64,000 nucleotides of DNA from Cytobacillus oceanisediminis 2691 (GCF_007678455.1 NZ_VEEP01000006.1:62001-126000), one strand, 5' to 3'. Shown: positions 1-8,455, numbered from the stretch's first letter. Numbers and translations: made by a program. Notes: generated by a model not told the origin, from the letters alone.

Positions 1-561
1 ATTCCAGATAGATTCATACAGGAACGTTGGGTGATAGTATGTGCCATTGATATACATCTGGTTGATGATGAATTCAGGAAGATGCAGGTTCTCCAAAAAT
101 GCCCGGGTGACTTCTCCGCCATGTGCCTCCTGGTTCATGAAATTGCCCCAGCGGCCGATTGCCTGGCCAAGGATGATACTCGGAGCGGCGATATCCGCAA
201 GCTTCCAGAATGAAACATTCCTTGACTTCGTAAAGAAATAAGTAGTGGCTACAGCTCCGATCAACGCGCCATGAATCGCAATCCCGCCATTCCAGATTTT
301 AAAAATCTCGCCCGGATACTGTACGTAATAATCCCACTGGAAGATAACATAATAAATCCTTGCTGAGATGATGGCGATTGGAATCGCCCAGAGCATCAAG
401 TCTGCAAATATATCTTTTGGCAATCCGCGCCGTTCGCCTTCGCGCATGGCAATCCATAAAGCGAGCGCAATTCCAAGCCCGATGATGACGCCGTACCAGT
501 GCACCTGGATCGGGCCAAGCGAAAAGGCAATCGGGTCGATCGGCTGAATATTCTTTTCCAT
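1..561 (-). CDS. lgt: Prolipoprotein diacylglyceryl transferase, C-terminus cut by the window edge
   Basis: This enzyme moves diacylglycerol from phosphatidylglycerol to the lipobox cysteine of prolipoproteins in the membrane, the first step of lipoprotein maturation. The frame reads from ATG at 561 (AAAGGGG 7 nt upstream) to base 1 without a stop, about 187 residues. The N-terminus runs [20 protein letters not shown], followed by membrane segments, the conserved NGGIAIHGA stretch and the family signature around [14 protein letters not shown]. It lies downstream of hprK on the same strand, as in B. subtilis, but here about 320 nt containing a repeat element separates them. Several lipoproteins in this window (cytochrome c551, GerC, the beta-propeller protein) would be its substrates. 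Confidence 0.95.
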   Translation of the reverse strand, partial: MEKNIQPIDPIAFSLGPIQVHWYGVIIGLGIALALWIAMREGERRGLPKDIFADLMLWAIPIAIISARIYYVIFQWDYYVQYPGEIFKIWNGGIAIHGALIGAVATTYFFTKSRNVSFWKLADIAAPSIILGQAIGRWGNFMNQEAHGGEVTRAFLENLHLPEFIINQMYINGTYYHPTFLYESIWN

Positions 562-582
562 ATCATTTCCCCTTTTTCACAA

Positions 583-705
583 GAAAAGCGCAAGCGCCAT
601 GTCCAGCCCCGACAAGCGCTGGAGGGCCGACCATTGAAGTCGTTCTTTGACTTCATTGGGCGGACCGAAGCGACTCGAGGGGCTAGGCGCTGGAGCTGGA
701 CAATT
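583..705. repeat. Dispersed Bacillaceae-type intergenic repeat between hprK and lgt
   Basis: About 120 bp of GC-rich sequence, unlike its AT-rich flanks, fill the hprK-lgt gap. It opens with GAAAAGCGCAAGCGCC, closes with GGCGCTGGAGCTGGAC, and contains inner inverted repeats (CCAGC...GCTGG at 602-621; GAAGTC...GACTTC at about 635-653). From memory, closely similar sequence is scattered between genes in many Bacillus-related genomes and is often mis-translated as short proteins; I cannot name the family. The element would form a folded region in an hprK-lgt transcript. Only one copy is present in this window, so repeat status rests on recall and on its structure. Confidence 0.55.
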
Positions 706-769
706 CTCGAAGTGAATTTTTATATATTAAAAAATGAAAAAACCATTTATACCAGCACTTTAGCCGTGT

Positions 770-789
770 TTAATCAAACGTTTGATTAA
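770..789. promoter_or_regulatory. Perfect 20-bp palindrome, possible operator
   Basis: TTAATCAAACGTTTGATTAA is a perfect inverted repeat between hprK and lgt. A near-identical palindrome lies at 14470-14489, between csbA and uvrB. Low GC and the lack of a following U-run on either strand argue against a terminator. The size suits a dimeric repressor of the TetR type, but no such regulator gene is nearby. Its function is unknown. Confidence 0.4.
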
Positions 790-881
790 GGCTCTTTTTG
801 TAAACTTTATCGCTTTACAATGCATTATTTTCTTGCGTTCTACTATAGAAATACCTATCTGAAATTCATGGTTGTGTCAAT

Positions 882-1817
882 TTACCGTTCATCATGGTCG
901 CCGTCTTCGATGACGTCAGAAAGCCTGTTGGTGAATTGCTCTGCTGCGTTCATCCCCATGCGCTTCAGCCTGAAGTTCATTGCGGCTACCTCAATGATGA
1001 CAGCGAGGTTACGGCCTGGACGGACCGGAATCGTCAGCTTCGTGATATCGGTGTCGAGGATTCTCATTTTTTCTTCATCAAGGCCCAATCTATCATATGA
1101 TTTTTTCTGGTCCCAGATTTCGAGATCAATAATCAGGGAAATCCGTTTATGTGAGCGTACCGCTCCTGCCCCGAACAGTGTCATGACATTGATGATGCCC
1201 ACGCCGCGGATTTCGAGCAGATGTTCAATTAGATCTGGCGAGTTACCGACGAGTGTTCCGATATCTTCCTGGCGGATTTCGACGCAATCATCCGCTACCA
1301 GCCGGTGTCCGCGTTTGACCAGTTCAAGCGCAGTTTCACTTTTACCGACACCGCTTTTGCCTGTGATCAGAACGCCAATCCCATATAGATCGACCAGTAC
1401 ACCATGTACGGCAGTAGTTGGTGCAAGCTTGCTCTCCAGGTAATTTGTCAGATGACTCGAAAGCCTTGTTGTCTTTTGCTTCGATCTCATGACCGGAACA
1501 GATTCTCGTTCGGCCGCTTCAATCAGTTCAGCCGGAACTTCCATGTCCCTTGTAACAATGATGCCTGGCGTAATATCTGTACAAAGCTTTTCCATCCGCT
1601 CTGTCTTTTCGCGAGGGTTCAGTTTTTCAAAGAAGGTCAATTCTGTTTTACCAAGCAACTGCAGGCGCTCCGCAGGATAATATTCAAAGTAACCGGCAAT
1701 CTCGAGTCCCGGCCTTGAGATATCAGTGGTCGTAATCGGACGGTTGATGCCTTCCTCTCCACTTAACAATTCCATGTCGAATTTCTCGATGATGTCTTTA
1801 GTGCGGACTTTTGGCAA
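882..1817 (-). CDS. hprK: HPr kinase/phosphorylase
   Basis: This bifunctional enzyme phosphorylates and dephosphorylates Ser46 of HPr and Crh, which sets CcpA-dependent catabolite control. The Walker A loop GKSGVGKS lies near residue 153, followed by the [12 protein letters not shown] and [10 protein letters not shown] stretches characteristic of HprK. The start is taken as TTG at 1817 because AAAGGAGGAAG ends 5 nt upstream and the resulting 311-residue protein matches the usual length of about 310. An in-frame ATG at 1853 would add 12 non-conserved residues and place the Shine-Dalgarno inside the gene. Divergent from nagA; lgt follows downstream. Confidence 0.97.
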   Translation of the reverse strand: MPKVRTKDIIEKFDMELLSGEEGINRPITTTDISRPGLEIAGYFEYYPAERLQLLGKTELTFFEKLNPREKTERMEKLCTDITPGIIVTRDMEVPAELIEAAERESVPVMRSKQKTTRLSSHLTNYLESKLAPTTAVHGVLVDLYGIGVLITGKSGVGKSETALELVKRGHRLVADDCVEIRQEDIGTLVGNSPDLIEHLLEIRGVGIINVMTLFGAGAVRSHKRISLIIDLEIWDQKKSYDRLGLDEEKMRILDTDITKLTIPVRPGRNLAVIIEVAAMNFRLKRMGMNAAEQFTNRLSDVIEDGDHDER

Positions 1818-1871
1818 AGAAACTTCCTCCTTTATTAGGACATTTTTTTCCACATGATCACAATACTTTAT

Positions 1872-1899
1872 ATTTTAGCACTTTTTCAGACAGAACCAA
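1872..1899 (-). promoter_or_regulatory. Candidate SigA promoter of hprK
   Basis: On the minus strand TTGGTT (1894-1899) is separated by 16 nt from TAAAAT (1872-1877), about 55 nt before the TTG start of hprK. This is the best housekeeping match in the hprK-nagA divergent region, but it is weak and could be coincidental. Confidence 0.4.
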
Positions 1900-1957
1900 A
1901 TATAAGGAGTCAAAAAACACCATTGTTGTTTTTGAAATTGTATACTTCTCAATATAT

Positions 1958-2030
1958 GTCTATACCAGTTGAAGCCATAATCAAATTATGTATAGTGGTA
2001 TAGACAACCCAAAGGTGAGATTTGTATAAT
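1958..2030 (+). promoter_or_regulatory. nagA promoter with two NagR (dre-type) operators
   Basis: GTCTATAC (1958-1965) and GTATAGAC (1998-2005) both fit the GT-N-TA-N-AC operator core bound by HutC-subfamily GntR regulators, and they are inverted relative to each other. A promoter TAGACA (2001-2006), 18 nt, TATAAT (2025-2030) overlaps the second operator at its -35 box. A second possible promoter, TTGAAG (1969-1974), 16 nt, TATAGT (1991-1996), lies between the two. B. subtilis NagR (YvoA) is known to repress nagAB from such sites until amino-sugar phosphates bind. Autoregulation of this three-gene operon is the natural reading. Confidence 0.75.
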
Positions 2031-2064
2031 AGAAAGAAATAAGACACAATTTTCGGGTGATAGG

Positions 2065-3237
2065 ATGAAAGAATTATTGCTGGTTAACGCCAGGATTTTA
2101 ACCGAAGAGACGTTGATTCAAAAAGGATATCTTTATATAAAAGACGGGATAATTGCTGATATCGGACTTGTTTCTTCCCTCCCCGAGCATCATGCAGATG
2201 TAGTGGAACTGCCGGAAGATAGCACAATTGTTCCCGGGTTCATTGATGTGCACATCCATGGAGCCGGCGGAGCCGATACGATGGACGCAACCATTGAAGC
2301 CCTGACCACCATGGCGTCGTTCCTGCCAGAGGAAGGAACGACCAGTTTTCTTGCTACAACGATCACACAGGAACAATCCGCCATTTTCAAAGCTTTGAAA
2401 AATGCCGAAGACTATATGGGCAGTCATAATTATCCAGGAAAAGCGGAGATGCTCGGGATCCATCTGGAAGGACCCTTCATCAATGAAGTACGTAAAGGGG
2501 CCCAGCCAGAGAAATACATCAACAAACCCGATATCGAGCTATTCAAGAACATGCAGCAAGCATCAGGGAACAATATCAGGCTTGTCACGCTGGCGCCGGA
2601 AAAAGAGAACGGCAATGAACTTATAGCACATTTGGCCAAAAATGGTGTCATTGCTTCGGTTGGCCATTCTGATGCTACATACGCCCAGATGTCTGAAGCT
2701 GTAAAATCCGGCGCGAGCCATGTGACCCATTTATTCAATGGTATGCGCGGGATACATCACCGCGATCCAGGAGTCGCAGGAGCTGCGCTGCTTTTGGATG
2801 AGTTGAAAATCGAGCTGATTGCGGATGGAATCCATGTCGTTCCAGAAATGCTTGATCTAGCGATACGGTCAAAGGGAAAAGATGGTGTCATTCTGATTAC
2901 CGATTCCATGAGGGCGAAATGCCTTAAGAACGGCATATACGACCTTGGCGGGCAAGCAGTGAGTGTTGCGGACGGAAAGGCACTTTTAGAAGATGGAACT
3001 CTTGCTGGCAGTATTTTAAAAATGAAGGATTCCCTGAAGAATATGATGAAATTCACCGGCATCAGTCTTGAGGATGCAGTAAAGCTATCCAGTGAGAATC
3101 CTGCCAGGCAGCTTAAAGTTTTCAATCGAAAAGGAAGCATTGCTGCCGGGAAGGATGCCGATCTTGTTGTGCTGGACAGCAACAACGATGTTGCCATGAC
3201 TTTTTGCCGGGGTATCATCAGCTATACCCGCTTATAA
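2065..3237 (+). CDS. nagA: N-acetylglucosamine-6-phosphate deacetylase
   Basis: The enzyme removes the acetyl group from GlcNAc-6-phosphate to give glucosamine-6-phosphate, in the cytoplasm. It is an amidohydrolase-fold protein of 390 residues, the usual length. Metal and active-site motifs are visible in order: HIHGAGGADTMD, HLEGPFI, GHSDAT, HLFNGMRG, and the catalytic aspartate in LITDSM. First gene of nagA-nagB-nagR, with 22 nt to nagB. The product feeds NagB and then glycolysis or wall synthesis. It fits recycling of murein sugars, given the wall hydrolases nearby. Confidence 0.97.
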   Translation: MKELLLVNARILTEETLIQKGYLYIKDGIIADIGLVSSLPEHHADVVELPEDSTIVPGFIDVHIHGAGGADTMDATIEALTTMASFLPEEGTTSFLATTITQEQSAIFKALKNAEDYMGSHNYPGKAEMLGIHLEGPFINEVRKGAQPEKYINKPDIELFKNMQQASGNNIRLVTLAPEKENGNELIAHLAKNGVIASVGHSDATYAQMSEAVKSGASHVTHLFNGMRGIHHRDPGVAGAALLLDELKIELIADGIHVVPEMLDLAIRSKGKDGVILITDSMRAKCLKNGIYDLGGQAVSVADGKALLEDGTLAGSILKMKDSLKNMMKFTGISLEDAVKLSSENPARQLKVFNRKGSIAAGKDADLVVLDSNNDVAMTFCRGIISYTRL

Positions 3238-3259
3238 CCATTTTGAAAGAGGTGATGAT

Positions 3260-3985
3260 GTGAAACTGATCCAAACATTGAATTACGCAGAGCTTAGCCA
3301 GCAGGCAGCAGCGCAAGTCCTCTCCCGCCTCAAAGGGAATCCAGCGCTCAATCTTGGCCTTGCTACCGGAAGTACACCGACCGGACTTTATCAGGAACTT
3401 ATTAAAGACCATCAGTTGAACAGGACTTCCTACCAACGAGTAAACACATTCAACCTGGATGAATACATTGGCGTTCCAAAAAAGGATCACCACAGCTACC
3501 ACTACTTCATGTGTGAGAAGCTATTTGAACACATCGATATCCCAATTGAGCAGACCCATATACCTGATGGGACAGCAAAGGATTTTGGCAAAGAATGCAC
3601 ACGTTATGAACAGTTCATCCGTGAGTATGGCGGCATCGACCTGCAGGTTCTCGGGATTGGACAGAATGGGCATATCGGTTTTAATGAACCAGGAACATCA
3701 TTCGACAGCAGGACGCACCTCATTGACCTGGCGGAAAGCACACGTAAGGCAAATTCGCGTTTTTTCGCTTCTCTTGATGATGTCCCGAGGCAGGCGATCA
3801 CTATGGGAATTGCCACAATCATGGATAGCAGGGAAATCTTCTTGCTTGTTTCCGGGATTACCAAGGCTGAGGCGCTTGCCCGCTTGATGGAAGGCGAGGT
3901 CAGCGAAGAGTTTCCTGCTTCTGTACTGAAAAAACACCCGAATGTTACGATTTTTGCCGATAAAGAAGCGGCAGCAATGCTTTGA
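3260..3985 (+). CDS. nagB: Glucosamine-6-phosphate deaminase
   Basis: Converts glucosamine-6-phosphate to fructose-6-phosphate and ammonia. The 241-residue protein is the short Bacillus type without the C-terminal allosteric tail of the enterobacterial enzyme. Family motifs are ATGSTPTGLY near the N-terminus, FNLDEYIG (catalytic Asp), and GIGQNGHIGFNEPG with the catalytic His. GAGGTGATGATGTG precedes the start: GTG at 3260 is read here, with a Shine-Dalgarno-like AAAGAGGTG. It sits between nagA and nagR. Confidence 0.96.
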   Translation: MKLIQTLNYAELSQQAAAQVLSRLKGNPALNLGLATGSTPTGLYQELIKDHQLNRTSYQRVNTFNLDEYIGVPKKDHHSYHYFMCEKLFEHIDIPIEQTHIPDGTAKDFGKECTRYEQFIREYGGIDLQVLGIGQNGHIGFNEPGTSFDSRTHLIDLAESTRKANSRFFASLDDVPRQAITMGIATIMDSREIFLLVSGITKAEALARLMEGEVSEEFPASVLKKHPNVTIFADKEAAAML

Positions 3986-4027
3986 TTCCGCTATACCGGA
4001 AACGATATGCAGTCAGGAGAATGACCT

Positions 4028-4750
4028 ATGATTGATAAAAATTCACCCATACCGATTTATCATCAGCTTGAAGAATATATTAAAAGCCAGATTGAAAGCG
4101 GCGAGCTCAAGCCTGATGAAGCCATTCCCTCGGAACGCGTTTATGCCGACCTCTTCAAAATCAGCCGAATGACCATCAGGCAAGCGTTGACGAATCTTGT
4201 GAATGATGGATACCTGTACCGCCAAAAAGGGAAAGGCACCTTCGTCAATCAAAAGAAAGTCGAAAATCGCCTGGAGGGAATGACAAGCTTTACAGAAGAC
4301 ATGAAGGAGCGCGGGCTTACTCCTGGCAGCAGGCTGGTGTCATTCGAAATCATTCCCGCCAGCCGGCAAATTGCCGATATGCTTCATCTTGGTGAACATA
4401 CACCTGTATTTGAAATCACGCGTGTCAGACTTGCCGATGATGCCCCGCTGGCTCTTGAAACCACCTATCTACCTGCCAATCTGGTGAAGGGATTGACAGA
4501 GGAAATCATTAATCATTCCCTTTACGAGTACATCGAGGAAAAACTATCCCTGACGATCCATGAAGCGACACAGCAAATCGAGGCGACAATTGCGAAGGAA
4601 CACGAATTGCCCTTGCTGGAAATCGACAGAGGCTCGCCAGTCCTGCTGATACACAGGACTTCATATCTAAAGGATGGCACCCCCTTCGAATACGTAAAAT
4701 CAGCCTATCGTGCCGACCGCTACAAATTCATTCATACTATGCAGAGGTAA
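4028..4750 (+). CDS. nagR: GntR/HutC-family repressor of N-acetylglucosamine use
   Basis: 240 residues. The N-terminal winged helix (residues about 5-70; IPSERVYADLFKISRMTIRQ) is followed by a UTRA/chorismate-lyase-fold effector domain (about 95-235) ending ...FEYVKSAYRADRYKF, the HutC-family layout. Its place as last gene of nagAB and the two GTNTANAC operators before nagA identify it as the NagR/YvoA orthologue. The family binds glucosamine-6-P or GlcNAc-6-P. A strong terminator follows. Confidence 0.93.
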   Translation: MIDKNSPIPIYHQLEEYIKSQIESGELKPDEAIPSERVYADLFKISRMTIRQALTNLVNDGYLYRQKGKGTFVNQKKVENRLEGMTSFTEDMKERGLTPGSRLVSFEIIPASRQIADMLHLGEHTPVFEITRVRLADDAPLALETTYLPANLVKGLTEEIINHSLYEYIEEKLSLTIHEATQQIEATIAKEHELPLLEIDRGSPVLLIHRTSYLKDGTPFEYVKSAYRADRYKFIHTMQR

Positions 4751-4765
4751 TGACTATTTTTTCAG

Positions 4766-4789
4766 AGACCCCCAGCCGGGTCTTTTTTC
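4766..4789 (+). terminator. Rho-independent terminator of nagABR
   Basis: AGACCC/GGGTCT stem with a CCAGCC loop, followed by a run of six T, 16 nt after the nagR stop. Confidence 0.9.
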
Positions 4790-5028
4790 GTGACTTTTTC
4801 ACACTGAACCCCCCCCCTGCCTGGTAAGTAATCATTCAAAGGCTAAACGAGCTTTTCATTACTGTCGCTCCCTCTTTATAAATTCCTACAAAAATTTCAT
4901 GTAATGGCTCTATTGTCGATGTCAAAAGAAAATTTAGCTTATTTCCACGGAAATAATCGAACGCCTTTGTCGAATAGTTTGTCTGATTGCCTTAAAATGG
5001 GGGTAATAAACAATAAGGAGTAGATAAG

Positions 5029-5256
5029 ATGCTTAAGAACTTCCAGATTGATGATTTTGCCAGGAATCAAATGACCGCTGAGATCAAGCAATATTTCCTT
5101 GAAGAACGGGGTGAGGAACTGGGAGATTTGGCTGCCATGCTGATTCTTGAATTTTTTGCGAATAAGCTCGCACCTCACTTTTATAATAAAGGAATCCAGG
5201 ACGGCCACGATTTCATATCACAGCGTCTGGATGACATATTTGAACTGAACAAATAA
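5029..5256 (+). CDS. DUF2164 family small protein
   Basis: A 75-residue soluble, acidic protein, full length for DUF2164. The recognisable centre is YFLEERGEELGDLAAMLILEFF, then AP.FYNKGIQD. AAGGAG lies 10 nt before the ATG. It stands alone between the nag operon and the amidase gene, 239 nt after nagR with nothing else recognisable in that gap apart from a C9 homopolymer at about 4807. The function of the family is not known to me. Confidence 0.85.
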   Translation: MLKNFQIDDFARNQMTAEIKQYFLEERGEELGDLAAMLILEFFANKLAPHFYNKGIQDGHDFISQRLDDIFELNK

Positions 5257-5364
5257 GAAACAACGTATGGATAACCCCCTTTATCTGATCTCAATATGTC
5301 CTTTTCCTGGATTTAGTCATATATATACTGATGAGGAAATCTTTTAACGGAAGGTGTGATAAAC

Positions 5365-6096
5365 TTGAAGATCATGCTTGATGCTGGGCATGGCTACAAC
5401 ACCCCGGGTAAGCGAAGTCCTGATGGATTGAGAGAATATGAGTTTAACAGGGCCGTGGCGAATTATGCGAACCAGCTGCTTGAAAACTACAAGAATGTCA
5501 CCGTGTATTTTTCTCATTCCGATCAGCGAGATGTGTCATTGACAGCAAGGACAGACAAGGCGAACAGCCTGAATGTGGATATATTTGTATCGATCCATGC
5601 CAATGCGTTTGGCAGCGGGGGCTGGAATAATGTCGGCGGTATTGAAACTTATGTCTATCCATCCAGGCCGCCTGTGGCGAATCAGCTGGCCCAAAAAATC
5701 CAGCGCAATCTTGTCATCGCTACAGGTCTCGAGAACCGTGGGGTACGAACTGCTGATTTCCATGTCCTGAGGGAAACAAAAATGGATGCCGTCCTGGTGG
5801 AGGGCGGATTTATGACAAACCGTAACGAAGTAGAGCTGCTGCGCTCCGAAACGTACCGAAGAACGATAGCAGAAGGCATTGTCAAAGCTTTGGCAGAGCA
5901 GTTCAAGCTCCAGCGAAAAGACAATGCGGCACCATCCCTTGCTCCCTCACCTTCGGCTGCAAAATCTGCCGCTACAGCCAGAAAAGGCGGATTATACAAA
6001 GTCCAGGCTGGAGCGTTCGAAGATGAGCGTAACGCTGAAGAACTTGCCGCACGTTTAAGGAAGGCGGGCTTTGAAGCTTATATTGAGCAGGAATAG
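5365..6096 (+). CDS. N-acetylmuramoyl-L-alanine amidase with C-terminal SPOR domain (CwlC-like)
   Basis: Cleaves the MurNAc-L-Ala bond of peptidoglycan (Amidase_3 fold, zinc-dependent). Zinc and active-site residues are seen in MLDAGHG (N-terminal His), the downstream SIHANAF (His) and LVEGGFM (Glu). A Pro/Ala/Ser linker leads to a SPOR domain (about 200-243; LYKVQAGAFEDERNAEELAARLRKAGF) that binds denuded glycan strands. There is no signal peptide, as in B. subtilis CwlC, which is made in the mother cell and lyses it late in sporulation. TTG at 5365 is preferred over GTG at 5356 because GGAAGGTG ends 8 nt before it. Assignment to CwlC rests on domain order and the missing signal. Confidence 0.85.
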   Translation: MKIMLDAGHGYNTPGKRSPDGLREYEFNRAVANYANQLLENYKNVTVYFSHSDQRDVSLTARTDKANSLNVDIFVSIHANAFGSGGWNNVGGIETYVYPSRPPVANQLAQKIQRNLVIATGLENRGVRTADFHVLRETKMDAVLVEGGFMTNRNEVELLRSETYRRTIAEGIVKALAEQFKLQRKDNAAPSLAPSPSAAKSAATARKGGLYKVQAGAFEDERNAEELAARLRKAGFEAYIEQE

Positions 6097-6097
6097 G

Positions 6098-6135
6098 AAA
6101 AGGCCGACACTTTACGTGCTGGCCTTTTCTTTTTT
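6098..6135. terminator. Bidirectional terminator between the amidase gene and yvlD
   Basis: AAAAGGCC (6098-6105) pairs with GGCCTTTT (6121-6128), with T-runs usable from both sides. It closes the amidase transcript and the convergent yvl operon. Confidence 0.85.
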
Positions 6136-6161
6136 ATCTAGATGAGGTTCATTTGAAGATG

Positions 6162-6527
6162 TTACCTGCGTTTTTTATCCGATTCGCGCAACACCGTGTT
6201 CTGGATGACCAGGTTTGCGATGGACATGATCACCGCTGTAAGAAGCGCCATGCCAAAACCGGCTATTTCAAACGAACTCCCCATCAGTCTGTCTGTCAGC
6301 ATCAGTGTGACTGCGTTGATGACAAACAGGAACAGTCCGAGGCTAAGGACTGTGACAGGAAGTGTCAAAATGATTAAAATCGGCTTAACCAGGATATTCA
6401 AGATTGAAAGAATGAAGCTGGCGCCTAATGCAGCACCGAAACCAGACAGATAAATCTCATTCTCGAAATACCCGGCAAGTGCCATGAAAAGGACTGCGTT
6501 AATGACGATTCCCAACAGCCATCTCAT
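6162..6527 (-). CDS. yvlD: YvlD-like phage-holin-family membrane protein
   Basis: 121 residues with four hydrophobic segments and a basic tail (SDKKRR). It matches the Phage_holin_4_2/YvlD family (ILNILVKPILIILTLPVTVLSLGLFLFVINA). Last gene of the four-gene cluster DUF4870-yvlB-yvlC-yvlD, 2 nt after the yvlC stop. In B. subtilis yvlABCD belongs to the SigW envelope-stress regulon, and a consensus SigW promoter is found here too. The molecular role is not established. Confidence 0.88.
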   Translation of the reverse strand: MRWLLGIVINAVLFMALAGYFENEIYLSGFGAALGASFILSILNILVKPILIILTLPVTVLSLGLFLFVINAVTLMLTDRLMGSSFEIAGFGMALLTAVIMSIANLVIQNTVLRESDKKRR

Positions 6528-6529
6528 TT

Positions 6530-6721
6530 TTAATATTCCTCCCTGTTTGGCAGTGCAAACACAAATACAAGATAAAGGACGGCCATCGGGAAGAATGCCG
6601 TACTGAACAGCAGAATCACAAACAGGATTCGCAGCAGGGCTGCCTTCACTCCAAAGGATTCTGCCATCCCGCCGAGCACTCCTGCGAGCATACGGTTCGT
6701 CCGGGAACGGGATAATTTCAT
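6530..6721 (-). CDS. yvlC: PspC-domain small membrane protein (YvlC-like)
   Basis: 63 residues when started at ATG 6721, which has GGAAGGTG 6 nt upstream; the longer GTG start at 6730 would overlap that site. The short basic N-terminus (RSRTNRMLAGVLGGMAESFG) followed by one long hydrophobic hairpin is the PspC signature. PspC proteins act in membrane-stress responses, recruiting PspA-type partners in other bacteria. It is translated with yvlB and yvlD. Confidence 0.88.
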   Translation of the reverse strand: MKLSRSRTNRMLAGVLGGMAESFGVKAALLRILFVILLFSTAFFPMAVLYLVFVFALPNREEY

Positions 6722-6734
6722 GGTTAACACCTTC

Positions 6735-7850
6735 CTACTGCTGTTGTAATAATTTTTTTACTGCAATTGAACCTGTTTTGGTGTCAGCATAGAGCCTGAC
6801 AGCCTTTTGCCCGCCATCAGCAGGCTTGAAGCGAAGATGTTTCTGGACCATATCACTTTTCTCCTCAACGACCTGTATGCCATCGAGCTCGATGGTAAAG
6901 CCGCCAAGATTCGATTTGAGTTCACCACTGGCTGGTGTTTTTTCCGGCAGGGTCACCTCTATGCTTCCTGTCGTGGCCTTCACTTCCACGCTTTCGCAAT
7001 CCTGGTTCTTTACGGTGCATGTCACATTTCCATTAAAAGATTGAAGATCGACATGATTAAAAAAGCCATCGGCCTTGATTGCGCCATTGATTGTTTCAGC
7101 TTCAAGTTCTCTGATTGCACTTCGCTGGATGCTGATTTGGCCACTCACAGTTTCCGTTTCCAGCTTGCCGCACTCAAGGTTTCCGAGCAATACTTTGCCG
7201 TTTGCCGTTTTTGCCCGGCAATCCTTTATTGTTAAGTTTTCACCATCGATGGTTCCATTAAACAAGCGGATCCGGACATTTTCATATTCTTCTTTCGGAA
7301 TATGGATGACTGCATCCACCTTCATCCACTTTTGCTGCACCGAAAAACGGAGCTTTTGATTTTCAATCGTGAAGATTGCATCCTCTAAAAACTTCTTGCG
7401 TGCCTCATCCTGGTTTTCGACCCGATACACTTTCGCACTGCACTCGACTCGCACATCCTTTTGTTCCCATGGCACTATTTTTACCGAACCATTTGCCATA
7501 TCAATGTCCACCTGGTTCAAATAAGTATCACCCTGCTGGAAAATATGCGTGATATCAACGGAATGGCCAAAGTTCAGGTCCAAATCGAAATCCTTGATCT
7601 TTTTGAAAGCGGAATCTACAAAATCAAGCACCTTATCTTTTACAGTGTTGAAATTATACGTATTGTAATCTTCTTTTTTGTATTCAGCTTTTTTGGCTTC
7701 TTCAAAATTCACATTTGTTGAAAGAGCGGTTGATTTTTCCTGGTTCTGTGTTTTCCCCTGCTCCAGCTGCTCGATCAGGAACAAAGCTTCTTCCACCGTC
7801 ATCTTTCCCTCTTCAACAAGCTTCAAAATCCGTTTTCTTTCTTCTTTCAT
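6735..7850 (-). CDS. yvlB: YvlB-like protein: SHOCT-like helix hairpin plus DUF4097 beta-helix
   Basis: 371 residues, no signal peptide. Residues 1-35 (RKRILKLVEEGKMTVEEALFLIEQLEQ) form the bihelical SHOCT-like/YvlB N-domain. A polar linker follows, then from about 110 a DUF4097 repeat region of short beta-strands (GSVKIVPWEQKDVRVE, NGTIDGENLTIKDCRAKTANGKVLLGNL and so on) typical of a stacked beta-solenoid. AGGAGGATGGACC precedes ATG. First large gene of the SigW-type operon. In related bacteria a similar SHOCT-DUF4097 protein (LiaX) senses envelope stress, but that parallel is inference. Confidence 0.87.
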   Translation of the reverse strand: MKEERKRILKLVEEGKMTVEEALFLIEQLEQGKTQNQEKSTALSTNVNFEEAKKAEYKKEDYNTYNFNTVKDKVLDFVDSAFKKIKDFDLDLNFGHSVDITHIFQQGDTYLNQVDIDMANGSVKIVPWEQKDVRVECSAKVYRVENQDEARKKFLEDAIFTIENQKLRFSVQQKWMKVDAVIHIPKEEYENVRIRLFNGTIDGENLTIKDCRAKTANGKVLLGNLECGKLETETVSGQISIQRSAIRELEAETINGAIKADGFFNHVDLQSFNGNVTCTVKNQDCESVEVKATTGSIEVTLPEKTPASGELKSNLGGFTIELDGIQVVEEKSDMVQKHLRFKPADGGQKAVRLYADTKTGSIAVKKLLQQQ

Positions 7851-7862
7851 GGTCCATCCTCC

Positions 7863-8177
7863 TCAATTTGTATTAAGCACCTTTATTCCTTTAACCAAAT
7901 TCCATATAAGGACAATGAAACTCAATATAACCATTAAAATCGCACTGCTGAACAGGAATACAGGGAATCCCCCTGTTCCTCCGTTAAAATCAATGAACAC
8001 CGCAATTAAAATAAGCGGCACAGGAATCAGTGGTATAAGATGTGACATTAGCGCTTTCTTCGCATGGAACTTTACATCTCCATCCTCTGAAGCTAAATAA
8101 GCAACAAGGGGGAACAAGATCCCGGCGAACATAATACTGAAATAGCACAAAGCTGACAGAATCCTTTTCGTATCCAT
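7863..8177 (-). CDS. DUF4870-family membrane protein (YvlA position)
   Basis: 104 residues with three to four membrane segments and the conserved GDVKFHAKKALMSHLIPL motif of DUF4870/Tic20-like proteins. Start placed at ATG 8177, with AAGGAG 9 nt upstream. The longer frame to 8228 runs through a SigW promoter and so cannot be the true N-terminus. First gene of the yvl operon, 12 nt before yvlB. No function can be stated beyond envelope-stress association. Confidence 0.82.
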   Translation of the reverse strand: MDTKRILSALCYFSIMFAGILFPLVAYLASEDGDVKFHAKKALMSHLIPLIPVPLILIAVFIDFNGGTGGFPVFLFSSAILMVILSFIVLIWNLVKGIKVLNTN

Positions 8178-8201
8178 CCTCTTCATCTCCTTAGCAATTA
8201 A

Positions 8202-8227
8202 TACGCAGCGGAGTCTAAGAAGTTTCA
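8202..8227 (-). promoter_or_regulatory. Consensus SigW (ECF sigma) promoter of the yvl operon
   Basis: On the minus strand TGAAAC (8222-8227), exactly 16 nt, then CGTA (8202-8205). This is a full match to the known SigW consensus TGAAAC-N16-CGTA. It lies about 15 nt upstream of the DUF4870 gene's Shine-Dalgarno and agrees with the SigW control of yvlABCD known in B. subtilis. Confidence 0.88.
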
Positions 8228-8387
8228 TTTCTTTATGAAATTAATTCGACAAACTGCTTTCAAACCCTTGTCTACACCCCCATTATTTATCGAATCTTCC
8301 GTGAACTCTACAATAGGCAAATTCCACTATTTTCTTATTCAAATAATGTTGATGAACTATTATCCTGTAATTATATAGAAATATTCC

Positions 8388-8413
8388 TGTAACAAACATG
8401 AAATATTACCGTC
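8388..8413 (+). promoter_or_regulatory. ECF-type promoter of the polysaccharide deacetylase gene
   Basis: TGTAAC (8388-8393), 16 nt, CGTC (8410-8413), 42 nt before the GTG start. The AAC and CGTC elements fit the overlapping SigX/SigM/SigW recognition pattern; TGTAAC is closest to the SigX version. Together with the divergent SigW promoter this makes the intergenic region an envelope-stress control point. Confidence 0.55.
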
Positions 8414-8455
8414 TAAGTAAGTGAAATTAAATTAGAAATCAGCGAGGGATGCAGA

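Noticed and set aside
396-656. 86-codon minus-strand frame across the hprK-lgt gap
   Set aside because: It runs through the intergenic repeat and into lgt in a wrong frame; lgt itself starts at 561.
820-1443. 207-codon plus-strand frame
   Set aside because: It is antisense to hprK, Ser/Arg-rich with no domain, a typical shadow of a conserved gene.
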